From Saccoglossus kowalevskii (lineage: Eukaryota; Hemichordata; Enteropneusta; Harrimaniidae): DNA of 27,972 nucleotides. The translations under genes and the position numbers were made by a program. The stretch spans positions 231,815-259,786 of the forward strand of contig NW_003152751.1 in assembly GCF_000003605.2 (NCBI RefSeq), read 5' to 3'. The notes beneath the pieces were generated by a model that worked only from the letters and a program-made list of their open reading frames with translations, made no database searches and had not been told where the DNA came from. Positions 19,625 to 27,972 of the stretch are shown piece by piece; position 1 is the first letter of the stretch; the number at the start of each line of letters is the position of its first letter.

Positions 19625-20839
19625 TTAAGACACAGGCCTGGTATTCTTGTAGTTAGCACAGTGCAAATGTTCCTTGTCATGAATAAACAGACATGTCAGA
19701 CGCGGCCGCTCTTCATTCTGGGCAAAAGAAACAGTGAATTTCGACACTGCAGTGTTTGGAATGACAGACAGGGCAAATCCATTTCCACCAGGGATGTTAC
19801 ATTCCAGATCATAAATAAAATGACGAATCAATTCACGAAGAAATCCACCATGGCTGACAACTAGGATATCAGCTGTTAGCAAGACGTCATCGCCGAGATC
19901 TAAGACTGGGTCCGAATCGCATCGTTTCATGACCACAGGTTGATTTGAATTAGGAGTGATGACAACATTGGGTGTGATGTCTTTATAGACTTCATTATCA
20001 AGCACCACATTTTCATCGTCTGAATCTTCAATTACAAATTTAGTTCTATTATCATCCTTATCCTCATCATCACTTGTGACCTTTGCCCTCTTGATAGCAC
20101 CGTCGCTTCGACCCTCAGACGACGCACTCAATGTTCGCTCTCGTCTGTACATGCCATGACGTCTGTAATCAGAGTCGACCAACTCATTGCCAAAGGTATT
20201 ACTAGGAACATATACACTTGTAGGAGTTGATATGCCAGGCTTGGTATTGTCACATGGGATTTGTTTCCCTGCAGATCTTTCGAGAAATGAACACGTGGTT
20301 TTCATCGGGATGGCACTGCCACCTTTAACACTCTCCTGTTTATTCAATTTTAATGAACCCTCTAAACCAACATCCTCATTGTCCTGTCCATCTTTTATTT
20401 TCACAGAGTCTGTCAGCGCAACATTTGCAGTGATTTGACTGGTATCCACATCAACTTGCGTCGTTTTTGAGGTGACCTGACTAGCATCAACACTTTCAGT
20501 ATTGTCTCTTTCACGATTAAAGTTTTGAGTAGAATCTTCTAAATCAGATTCTGAATCATTTCCCTGAGTATTGTGATTAGATCTCACATGCACCTGTAAA
20601 GGTTTCCCCCCACTTGGCACAAGTACAGTCGCAGCTGCATTCCCTTGTGAAGCTGCGTGCATATCTGCTCGTCCATTTGGATCAACATGATAGAGAAAAT
20701 TGCTACACCCATCAGCAGTACCCGGCGGCTGAAGCGTCCTATTTGTATTGCCATTACTTGGTGTAGACAAGTTTTCAAGTTTTCTACCGACGACAAGTTG
20801 GCACAGTTCCTGGAAGAATACTACAGCTCTCTGTCTTAC
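19625..20839 (-). CDS. TIGAR: TIGAR-like gene, last exon (404 codons plus stop)
   Basis: Starts after the acceptor TTTTGTAG with GTAAGACAG, in phase 0, and ends at TAA 19627-19625. Residues 1-24 complete the first half of the phosphatase fold. Residues about 25-320 are a low-complexity insertion rich in Ser, Thr, Asn and Asp with no predicted fold. It includes ERTLSASS (about 234), the basic patch IKRAKV (about 249), the acidic runs SDDEDKDD and EDSDDE (about 256-276), and KRCDSDP (about 305). Residues 320-404 return to the conserved fold with the second catalytic His at 330. The insertion keeps one frame over about 870 nt without stops, which argues that it is translated rather than a retained intron. 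Confidence 0.92.
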   Translation of the reverse strand, partial: VRQRAVVFFQELCQLVVGRKLENLSTPSNGNTNRTLQPPGTADGCSNFLYHVDPNGRADMHAASQGNAAATVLVPSGGKPLQVHVRSNHNTQGNDSESDLEDSTQNFNRERDNTESVDASQVTSKTTQVDVDTSQITANVALTDSVKIKDGQDNEDVGLEGSLKLNKQESVKGGSAIPMKTTCSFLERSAGKQIPCDNTKPGISTPTSVYVPSNTFGNELVDSDYRRHGMYRRERTLSASSEGRSDGAIKRAKVTSDDEDKDDNRTKFVIEDSDDENVVLDNEVYKDITPNVVITPNSNQPVVMKRCDSDPVLDLGDDVLLTADILVVSHGGFLRELIRHFIYDLECNIPGGNGFALSVIPNTAVSKFTVSFAQNEERPRLTCLFIHDKEHLHCANYKNTRPVS

Positions 20840-23800
20840 CTACAAAATCAAAATAACAGTTACAATGAATAGAAAAAGTGACAACTGAGAACAGAATAGT
20901 GTAATCACTTCTTGTATGTGTGTAGATTGAATTTCCAACATTGCAAAAAAACTGAAAACAAAATTTATTCAAAGAACGCTGTTTAGCTGAGTAATATGAC
21001 TGTATTAGCTTTATTTAGTAGCGTATATATTTGGGTATTTGAATTACAGTGATTTTTCCATGCTCAAAATAAAGTAATGTTTTAATATACAACCAGAGCG
21101 ATTATTAGCTTCTATGTGCTTCTCTCAGAGGTGCGCTTCTAATTGAGAACAAGCAGCCTGATGGTCGAAATAGTTCTATTGTCTTCTAATATTACAGAAA
21201 AAACTATTTTAACAGGAGTCAAACAAAAATACAAATATCAAGTACATGTATGAAAGTAAATGAAGACAAAAATATTTGCTAAAAATAGAAAATTGAAGAT
21301 ATCATCAAGAAATAAACAAATCTGACAAAGGTCAACCCAAGGTCCATTTGTACCTACATACCAAATATCAAAGCAATTGACCTGATAGTTTTCAAGAAGA
21401 AGTCAAAAATAGAATTGTTGATGAACGACTGACAATTACCTACAGGAAAAGCTCCGCTTTGTCATCTTTGAAAACTGTACCTACATTTCTCATGAAGCAT
21501 ATACAACAGACTATGTATGAAGAAAGTTCAAGTGTTCATTGTTACTGTACAAACTTACCTGATGAATAGTTTCAGCACCAGGGGGATTATAGTCTCGTAT
21601 AGAGACTTTTTGTCTTTTGGCAGCTTTGCGTAGTTCCTGAATTGGTTTTCCTTCTATATCCCCATATTTCTAATACAAAGAAAGTAATGTTGTTATGGAC
21701 AATGTGCAATCACTGAGACATTCCCTCACCGCCAGACTTTCTCGCCATAATATTTCTGTACTTTCTTATATTCTTCAATATTTTTGGAAATAAACCCTAA
21801 TTTTGGAGCCAACAGGCAATGTTTGATTCAGCTACAATTTTTTTCTCAAAAAATTTGGTTATTTTGGTTCCAATCTCCTGTAGGAAAGAGCAGGCTATAA
21901 ACAGGGCTAATTTGGAAATTGTGATGAAAAGGGGAGACTGGTGGTAAAAAGGGTAAAGACAAAGTTTTAAACATGAACCAGTTTGACAAGGAGTATTTGA
22001 AAAACAAATGGCAGCATTCTTTCATGAGCCTTTCAAGAACAGTGGATCCACCTTGCTTGAATTTTAAAGAAAACTATAGATGTTTTTAATATGTCAATTA
22101 TATTGATTATAATAAGAAATAAGAGTCAACAAATTTGCAGTAACGCATATGCAAATTAGTAAAAACACATATGCAAATTAGCAAAAATACATATGCAAAT
22201 TAGCAAAAATACATATGCAAATTTGAAGAAATATGTATGCAAATTAGCAAAAATACATATGCAAATTAGCAAAAATACATATGCAAATTAGCAAAAATAC
22301 ATATGCAAAATAGAAACTAATTGACGTAACACGCATTAGGTTAAAAATGTCCGAAAACGAGTGTCCCTGAGCGGCAATGAAGAGACCATCCCTCTCTTCA
22401 GATTGTTAATGCTCTGGAAAGTACCAAGCAATTGTCTTAAAAATATTAGAATGCATTCTTACCCGTTCTCTCAATCTTGGATCCTTTGTCAGTGGAACAC
22501 TTTGACATGTTTTACTTTTAGATACTATCTGCTTAGCTGTCTGTATAAATGAAAAGAATATGTTCGTGAGTGAGTGAATCATTCATATCATTCATTATTA
22601 CATGTAGAAATAAAAACCATTTGTGCCCTTGGAAGCACAAAGTTGATTATTTACAGAGTACCAAAAAACGAAAATTCATGAAACCCCAAATGAGAGTCAC
22701 AGTGGACTTGTCGGTGTGAACGTAGGCCTATAAAAACTAGACACCCGTACTAATGTTGTACAAAACATCTATGAAATGAAATCCTGAAATGATGTTCTGA
22801 ATGTAGTTTAAGCACTGGACTACTAACTTGTATCTTGCTTCAGCAAGTGTATAAGCAGTCAACTGCATTGTAAAGAATCAAAGTTGCATACATGTGGCCA
22901 GTAGATTGTGCAAACACAATCATACATATAGATTAAAAGGCCAACATGTCCGAGACAGGTTTTAGGCATGCGTCAGATGGCCATAGCGTGTCATTGTTCA
23001 CAAACAAGCATCTAACCATGAGCCTTTGCATTTTTAGTGTGTGTTGTTATCGTCACTTGGGGAATGCGCTTTAAGTTTTGCAAAACTTGCATCAATATTA
23101 GTTAGGAATAAAAATCGACCTGTCCATTTCTGATGAATAGTTTCGTACACGTTTACAGACTGATTTTTGACTAAAATAGCTTTCAATTCATTAAATTTGA
23201 TTGAATCACAAAATAACAAATCTAACTGTGAGGATAGTACTTGTATGCAAACTTTAATCTGAATCAGACAATGTATTGGTAAGGAATCAGCACAGACATG
23301 AATTATAAATAATGGCCATTTTTGTTCAAATTTAAAAACAAAATTGACGTGCACCTATAACCCAATATGCATGATCATGATATAAAGATTGAATGAAATT
23401 GACCTGTCCATCTCTGAAAAATAGTTCAAAATATATTTAAATATCAGAAATCACCACCAGTCTGCCATATTCAATAAAATTGTCATAAAAAAGTCATCAT
23501 ACATAATCTTTATGTTACGTTTGAATAAGCTAAGTCATAGCATGTCTGGGAAATGGCACACGCGAACTGGCAGATGCACCTACCCTAAATTAAAAAGATG
23601 CTACTACATGTATTTTGTCAACATGATTCTAACTTGCATTTATATTATCAGATGCAAGCTTCATAATTCTTTTGGTACATGAATAATCAACAGTTTTGGA
23701 ATCAGGCTGATATTTGACAGACTAAGCAGGATACATGTGTGTACTGTAAAATACTTTATATTAGCTGGAATTAATTCTCGCTTCAAAGACTTTTTAGGTG

Positions 23801-24105
23801 TTTTGTATGGAATTTATTTTCACTGATGTTTGGTGAGTTGAATGTAAAATATAGAAAAACAGGTATATTCACTGGATTTTATTTTTACTGAATCATTCCT
23901 TCAGGAAAAATAGCAAAAATAAATTCTAAGCGAAAATAAAGTATTTTACAGTAACTACATTGAAGGAAACAATATGATGAATTTACCTGTAGTGCTCTAG
24001 TGAGATCACTAACAAAGCAATGCGTGTACTTTTGACTCTGTAGTCTTCTACCAAGCAGAGCAGCTTGCTTCAACCCTTCTTCCGAAAGCGGAATATCTTG
24101 TTGTC
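19625..24105 (-). CDS. TIGAR: TIGAR-like fructose-2,6-bisphosphatase (histidine phosphatase superfamily), N-terminus missing
   Basis: TIGAR proteins are cytosolic phosphoglycerate-mutase-like phosphatases that remove phosphate from fructose-2,6-bisphosphate and related sugar phosphates, restraining glycolysis. Four exons (24105-23987, 22540-22463, 21669-21559, 20839-19625) join in frame with GT-AG introns into about 506 residues. Matches to human TIGAR include PLSEEGLKQAA, KYTHCFVSDLTRALQ, the general-acid block RLRERKYGDIEGK (Glu at 22468-22466), NPPGAETIHQ then VRQRAVVFFQELCQLVV, the second catalytic His in VVSHGGFLREL (His at 19852-19850), and LSVIPNTAVSKFTVSF near the C-terminus. The first catalytic motif (RHGET) should be on an exon further right; I searched 24106-27972 without success, so it is probably outside the window. 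Between CQLVV and VVSHGG the protein has about 290 residues against about 50 in human, all within the last exon. Every visible key residue is intact and no internal stop occurs, so the gene looks functional. Identity is confident; substrate is inferred from family. Confidence 0.92.
20840..21558 (-). other. intron of the TIGAR-like gene
   Basis: Phase-0 intron, about 720 bp. It contains a degenerate dispersed repeat at about 21300-21470 and, around 21010-21090, sequence faintly like MITE family 1. Confidence 0.6.
21300..21470. repeat. degenerate dispersed repeat (ACCAAATATCAAAGC type)
   Basis: The string of short blocks CAAGGTCCATTTGTACC, ACCAAATATCAAAGCAATTG and TTTTCAAGAAGAAGTCAAAA has the character of a widespread invertebrate interspersed repeat whose copies read 'accaaatatcaaag...gaagaagtcaaa'. 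It has no coding capacity. The class is unknown, and recognition is from memory of similar sequences. Confidence 0.35.
21559..21669 (-). CDS. TIGAR: TIGAR-like gene, exon with KYG...GAETIHQ
   Basis: 111 nt, 37 codons, phase 0 on both sides, between acceptor TATTAG and donor GTAAGT. It encodes KYGDIEGKPIQELRKAA to NPPGAETIHQ, matching the human segment after RER and through the PPGGET turn. Confidence 0.93.
21670..22462 (-). other. intron of the TIGAR-like gene with octamer array
   Basis: Phase-0 intron of about 790 bp. Its main feature is the 22-bp tandem array at 22141-22312; the rest is AT-rich single-copy-looking sequence. Confidence 0.6.
22141..22312. repeat. 22-bp tandem array carrying the octamer ATGCAAAT
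   Basis: Eight units of exactly 22 bp with consensus near ACATATGCAAATTAGCAAAA. ATGCAAAT begins at 22149, 22171, 22193, 22215, 22237, 22259 and 22281. The eighth unit (22303) has ATGCAAAA. ATGCAAAT is the consensus site of POU-domain (Oct-type) factors. The units differ by a few substitutions but by no indel. It is not a CRISPR array: there are no spacers. Function as an enhancer is inference. Confidence 0.85.
22463..22540 (-). CDS. TIGAR: TIGAR-like gene, exon with the catalytic Glu block
   Basis: 78 nt, 26 codons, from TAKQIVSKSK to DPRLRER, between acceptor TATACAG and donor GTAAGA. It joins the previous exon as SDLTRALQ-TAKQIV, the usual histidine-phosphatase arrangement, and supplies the general acid Glu. 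Confidence 0.93.
22541..23986 (-). other. intron of the TIGAR-like gene with a MITE
   Basis: About 1.45 kb. It holds MITE family 1 copy 3 at the end nearest the upstream exon, and a short direct repeat (GACCTGTCCAT-TCTGA at about 23117 and 23401). No coding sequence. Confidence 0.55.
23742..23953 (+). mobile_element. TA-flanked MITE, family 1, copy 3
   Basis: Ends TACTGTAAAATACTTTATAT and AATAAAGTATTTTACAGTA with TA edges. It has the same orientation and interior as copy 2 (GTGTTTTGTATGGAATTTA, GAATGTAAAATATAG, CACTGGATTTTATTTTTACT), with about 25 extra bases near the right arm. Its right edge is 34 bp from the splice donor of the TIGAR-like exon at 23987. Confidence 0.87.
23987..24105 (-). 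CDS. TIGAR: TIGAR-like gene, first exon visible in the window
   Basis: 119 nt from acceptor TTCTTACAG, beginning with two bases that complete a Gly codon, so the upstream intron is phase 1. It encodes QQDIPLSEEGLKQ through SDLTRALQ and ends at donor GTAAAT. An ATG 21 nt upstream (MHGFLTG) lies in the intron and should not be taken as the start: human TIGAR has about 25-30 more residues, including the RHGET motif, before this point. Confidence 0.92.
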
Positions 24106-25970
24106 CTGTAAGAAAACCATGCACAAATCATTATACTACATGCTGTTGAAATATTTACTGGGTTCAATTTTAACCAATTCAACGTAGCAGGTATACACTG
24201 CTACACGTACAGTGTACATGTATTAATGATAACAATATTGCTCTTAACCTAACCAAGCCATGTTAGTTTTCAGAAATAAACATTTATTTGAAACAAATTA
24301 ACAAGCTAAACATTTTACTTATTTGTTCTCTTCATGTATGTTACCAGAAAATCCAACATTATATTCAGTAAAAGTAAAAAAAAAATCATGGCCAGGTGAG
24401 AACTGTTGCCACTAATAATTTGTAGGATATCAATATAGTCATATTGGGCAGTGTGTTCTGTCTGTACCACAATTCTATGGTAGGGTTGTTGGGCGACGAT
24501 TCTTGTGTTTGAGATAAGGATACCTACAAATGGGATTTATTTCGACAATGAGCTGTTATCACTGTAAACAATGTTAAATTATTCTTCAAATGCTCAGTTT
24601 ATCTTTTAAAACAAACTAATTTTTTGATTAAAAAAAAAAAGTTACGTAATTTTTTCATCAAAATCCAAGCCAAAAGATCGTACTACAACATCGACAAACC
24701 TCTTCCGCGTTGCGTCAAAAACATTAATATATTTAAATGAGCTATGGTAATTTGGACAAGTTGGCATCATGATTTGACCTGTCAGGTCAAAGAACCCCGT
24801 GGCGGATACTAGTATTTTCTAGCATCGAGCATTTAATATGGCAACTGGAATCATTCACTTACGATGAAACTATGTTGAAATGAACAAATTTATTTCTGTA
24901 TGTTATTACAGTCAATACTAAGTACCGGTAAAAATCAACAATTGCGAAACGCAGCATGACCGGATTGTGCCACCGCGATCATTTGCTACTAAGCAATGCA
25001 GTTGTGTTAGTTTTTATTTGAATCTTCTTTTAGAATTAACTTACATTACTAATAAAAAAAAAAAAATTGTATTTGGCGTACCAGGTTCCTTAATGTGATT
25101 TTTTGTTGTTGAAAAAGATGACACTGGGTTACATTGTAATGAAATTTGAGGCGTTCTACTTTCTAATTCAAGAAAAAAATGTATAACATTTTAGATTAGC
25201 TTCTGCAATAGTTTTATTTTGTCTTGGGTGGTCCAACTGCCGGTGCTGAAAGTCATCATAGATGAATTTTTTTAATAAAAATAGAAGTCGCAAAAAAATA
25301 TTTGATGATCATTTTTTGAAATTTTGAACCCCAAATAAGAGCCCATCAGCAGTGATATCACCCCGGGTGATTTACTGGATGTGCCAATTTACGACAAAAG
25401 CTGGTATATAGCAGGGGTACCCCCCTCTACACACTGTAGAATTTAACATATGTTTTACTGCTAAAAATTTAAATATTGAATTATTGACAACAATGTGGTA
25501 TTGGTATTGTACATGTATCAAAACCTTAATGGGCATCCCACAAAAAAAAATGCAATGTTGACCTTTGACCAACTACATTCCAAATATCGTCATTAAATTT
25601 ATTCAGCTAATAGCACACTTGTCTGCTTAGTATTTTATGATTGGCTGCTTTAGAAAGGTCATATAAATCTAAATCTGTTATGGTTGGGACATGGCTATTA
25701 CACTGGAGTAAAGTGTAGCTACACTGTACAGCAAAGATACAAACATGTAATGCTATTTTGGGGGAAGGAATCCACTGTACAACAAGTCATTCAAAATCAC
25801 ACAGTCCCTGCTAAATTTTTGGAAGTTCTCTTTGTGCTCGTCATATTAAAGCGGAGGGGTTGTCGCGAGCGTGTCCTTGAAACTTGAGTTCCAAGTAGCG
25901 TATACAACAGATTGTTTATTTACATCAAAACATGTGTTCCGTGTAGTAGTAATATGGCCAAAAATAAAAA
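24106..25970 (-). other. upstream intron or 5' flank of the TIGAR-like gene
   Basis: No exon encoding the RHGET motif was found on the minus strand. The stretch is AT-rich with homopolymer runs and one notable palindrome at 24773-24791. If the gene is complete, this is part of an intron of at least 3.9 kb. Confidence 0.45.
24773..24791. promoter_or_regulatory. 19-bp palindrome with two AGGTCA half-sites
   Basis: TTTGACCTG-T-CAGGTCAAA has perfect 9-bp arms around one central base. Each arm contains the nuclear-receptor half-site AGGTCA, arranged as an everted pair three bases apart (TGACCT-GTC-AGGTCA). Receptor binding is a possibility only. Confidence 0.35.
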
Positions 25971-26880
25971 CAGCCGTTATTCGGCCATCTTTGATCTGAT
26001 TATGAAACACACTGATATGTATGATGTACAAAAAATGTATGTGCCAAATACAAATGAAAATGGTACATAAATTGTGGAAATATAGTAGTAAGGCCAAAAA
26101 GTCAAATGGCTGTCAATCGGCCATCCTTGACCAGATTTTGAAAGAGATTGTCATGGACAAGCATCCGAACATATATAAAGTACATGTATGTGCCAAATTT
26201 GAATAAAAACTGACAAGATACCGCATAAAAAACAAACAAACAAGATGCCTGCCAGTCGACCATCTTTGATCCAATTGCGAAATAAATCGTCATGGACATG
26301 TATCCTAACATGTATAATCTATGTACATTTGTACCAAGTTTGAATGACAACTGACAAAGCATGTCCAAAATACAACATTTTCAAAAAACAAGATGGCTGC
26401 CAGTCGGCCATTTTGAATCGAATCGCTAAACCACTGCATGTGCATATGTCCTACATAAGATACTAGGCACATGCAAAGAATGTACGAAATCGGTCCACAG
26501 GATTCTGAAATATGACGTTGGACAGACTGACGCACGGACGGTCGGACGGACAGACTCAGGAACTCACGGATGGTCGGGACATGTATACTAACATCTATGA
26601 TCTATGTACTAAATTTGAATGCAAACTGACAAAGCATGTCAAAAATACAACATTTTCAAAAAACAGGATGGCTGCCAGTCGGTCATTTTGAATTGAATCG
26701 CTAAACCACTGCATGTGCATATGTCCCACATAAGATACTAGGCACATGCAAAGAATGTACAAAATCGGCCCAAGGGATTCTGAGATATGACTCCGGACGG
26801 ACGGACGCACAGACGGACGGAGACCGAATTATAAGTCCCCGTTTTCGAACTTCGTCCAAAGGGGGACTAATAAATGCAAT
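25970..26880. repeat. degenerate tandem repeat, about 140-bp units, with GGACGG tails and a terminal hairpin
   Basis: The block CGGCCATCTTTGATC-GATT-GAAA recurs at about 25982, 26118, 26257, 26405 and 26679. CTGACAA, CATGTCCAAAATACAACATT and TTTCAAAAAACA are shared by the later units. The last two units (26331-26540 and 26599-26810) are nearly alike over about 200 bp and each ends in a GGACGGACGG-type tail. After the final tail come AAGTCCCC and GGGGGACTAA, which can pair into a hairpin. Five minus-strand open frames here are shadows of the repeat. The class is unknown; similar GGACGG/hairpin repeats are common in marine invertebrate genomes. Confidence 0.7.
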
Positions 26881-27972
26881 TGTGGGAATATGCACTTCTA
26901 CAATGTACATGTACAAATGATAGATCTGACACTACGCAAGTTAAAAATTAATGTGCATTTCATAATGTAGTGTAGTGTAGAGCAAAATCAAATAGAAATG
27001 CAGATAAATCTCTAAAGTTAACCATCAGAGCAATTTTATAAATAGGTTACATATGTAACAAACTACAAGTTGTGATTTTGTCAGTTACGTTACGACATGA
27101 TACATGTGAAAAGAGCCTAAAATTAATTGGTTTAATTTGAAAATGATGTAAATTATTGTTATAGAAACTCTGGTTGATGGATCCAGCTCTTTACTGCCCA
27201 ATCAAAAGATTCAATATAACCAAGGTCAATAACGGCTTTTCCTAACAGACATAGAAGGCTGACTTTACAACGCGTGTAAAATACATTTTTTATTTACATG
27301 AAATTCGAACACGTGCTGCGCGATGACCACCGCCCTTTAAATAAAATGGGCTACATACACACTATTAAAGTGCCTGTGAAATGTCTGCTATTTTCACGCC
27401 TAAAATTATCCATTGATACATAAATATTATTAATTTTTATGTTTCTAAGCATAAATAATTATTTATAAGTAAAAAAAATGTGTTTTAAGTACAGTCTACA
27501 GAAATTTTTTTTTGTGTATTTTAAAACGAGGCTCCTCATTAGCTTCTCGTTTCCATACAGAAATTTGCCTTGTGACGTCAAAAGGGGAAGTCGCTGGGCA
27601 GCTTGCATTGCCGATACGTGTAAATAAGGCAAATTTCTTGTGCTGTTTTCTCGTCTTTGACTAAATTGCCACTTATGTATTTGTTCGTCGAGGAAGAGTG
27701 GACCATAATGAACACATAGTATCAAGTTTGTTGTTTGGGGTTGAGTCAGATGCGAAATATGTCCGGTCTGGTGTAGCTAGTCACTGTGATCGTCACTGTC
27801 ACCGCAGCACGTTTGTACACTGTCGCTGGACTCCGGCATTGGACAAAATCAAATTTGACGGCTGAATGGTCTTGTTATTTAGCAGTTACTAGACACTATT
27901 GATTTATAAAATAGAGAAATAATTAAAAAAACGACAAACACAGTTACTAAATAAATGACTGCCGCGTTGTAA
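26881..27972. other. right flank, no gene recognised; part of a TTAA-type element
   Basis: The terminal motif AGGGCGGTGGTCATCGCGC, read on the minus strand from TTAA at 27340-27337, matches the inner terminus at 9124. This suggests an element end, but I could not place its partner. A 12-bp inverted repeat (GAAATTTGCCTT, 27560-27571, with 27626-27637) follows, enclosing TGACGTCA at 27573-27580. The minus-strand open frame at 27459-27725 shows no domain. Confidence 0.35.
27313..27340 (-). mobile_element. TTAA-type transposon terminus
   Basis: Reads TTAAAGGGCGGTGGTCATCG then CGC on the minus strand. This is nearly the same as the terminus inside the loop of the element at 8805-9293 (TTAAAGGGCGGCAGTCGTCG then CGC). 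The partner end was not found, so it may be a fragment or run off the window. Confidence 0.55.

Noticed and set aside
22141-22312. CRISPR array
   Set aside because: Units are contiguous with no unique spacers, and the genome is animal. It is a tandem repeat.
24085-24124. MHGFLTG as the TIGAR start codon
   Set aside because: These codons lie upstream of a clear TTCTTACAG acceptor. Starting here would omit the strand and catalytic RHG motif essential to the fold.
24793-24804. Minus-strand RHGV string as the missing TIGAR RHGET motif
   Set aside because: It is followed at once by Leu and a stop codon, lacks the Glu, and has no LTLV-type sequence before it.
26102-26916. Several minus-strand open frames with similar proteins (ISESCGPISYILCMC and relatives)
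   Set aside because: They are the same tandem repeat read in one frame; their similarity reflects DNA duplication, not a gene family.
27459-27725. 88-codon minus-strand open frame as the first exon of the TIGAR-like gene
   Set aside because: No histidine-phosphatase motif, no suitable phase-1 donor, and the region carries inverted-repeat features of a mobile element.

Overview
The window is animal nuclear DNA: AT-rich, gene-poor, with phase-matched GT-AG introns, long introns, microsatellites and many small non-autonomous transposons. The gene families seen (a TIGAR-type histidine phosphatase, UDP-glycosyltransferase remnants, a fucolectin-type F5/8 module) and the repeat style point to a marine invertebrate. 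A deuterostome such as a hemichordate or cephalochordate is my best guess, but the sequence alone does not fix the species. I see no bacterial operons, CRISPR array, tRNA or rRNA.

Left third (1-10.3 kb): a single minus-strand exon encodes one fucolectin-type (FTP) half-domain flanked by phase-1 introns (568-783). It is followed by a large stretch with no recognisable gene. Between 4.97 and 8.20 kb lie two plus-strand UDP-glucuronosyltransferase relics. The first is an isolated decayed exon. The second still shows most of the C-terminal half through to the transmembrane tail, but carries stops, frameshifts, a 22-bp deletion and a 617-bp insertion. Next come a TTAA-flanked palindromic transposon (8805-9293) and the 3' end of a LINE-type retrotransposon (about 9425-10272).

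Middle (10.3-19.6 kb): essentially non-coding, with several terminal-inverted-repeat elements. A TA-flanked MITE family (11.4, 15.3, distant relative at 17.3 kb, and again at 23.7 kb), a 370-bp element with about 35-bp inverted ends (11.7-12.1 kb) and a 147-bp TTAA-flanked MITE (13.1 kb) are clear. The part from about 16.6 kb, perhaps from 14.3 kb, to 19.6 kb probably includes the 3' UTR of the next gene.

Right third (19.6-27.97 kb): the one convincing host gene is a minus-strand TIGAR-like phosphatase (fructose-2,6-bisphosphatase-like, histidine phosphatase superfamily). Four in-phase coding exons lie at 24105-23987, 22540-22463, 21669-21559 and 20839-19625. The N-terminal exon or exons with the first catalytic RHG motif are not found and probably lie beyond the right edge. 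The last exon carries an acidic, Ser/Thr-rich insertion of about 290 residues, where human TIGAR has about 50. One intron holds an exactly 22-bp-periodic array of eight units, seven of them containing a perfect POU/octamer motif. The right flank holds a degenerate tandem repeat with a GGACGG-rich tail and hairpin (25.97-26.88 kb), and further TTAA-element-like sequence.

The functional content therefore looks like one host enzyme gene with an unusual regulatory or disordered insertion, set in decayed gene copies and small DNA transposons.
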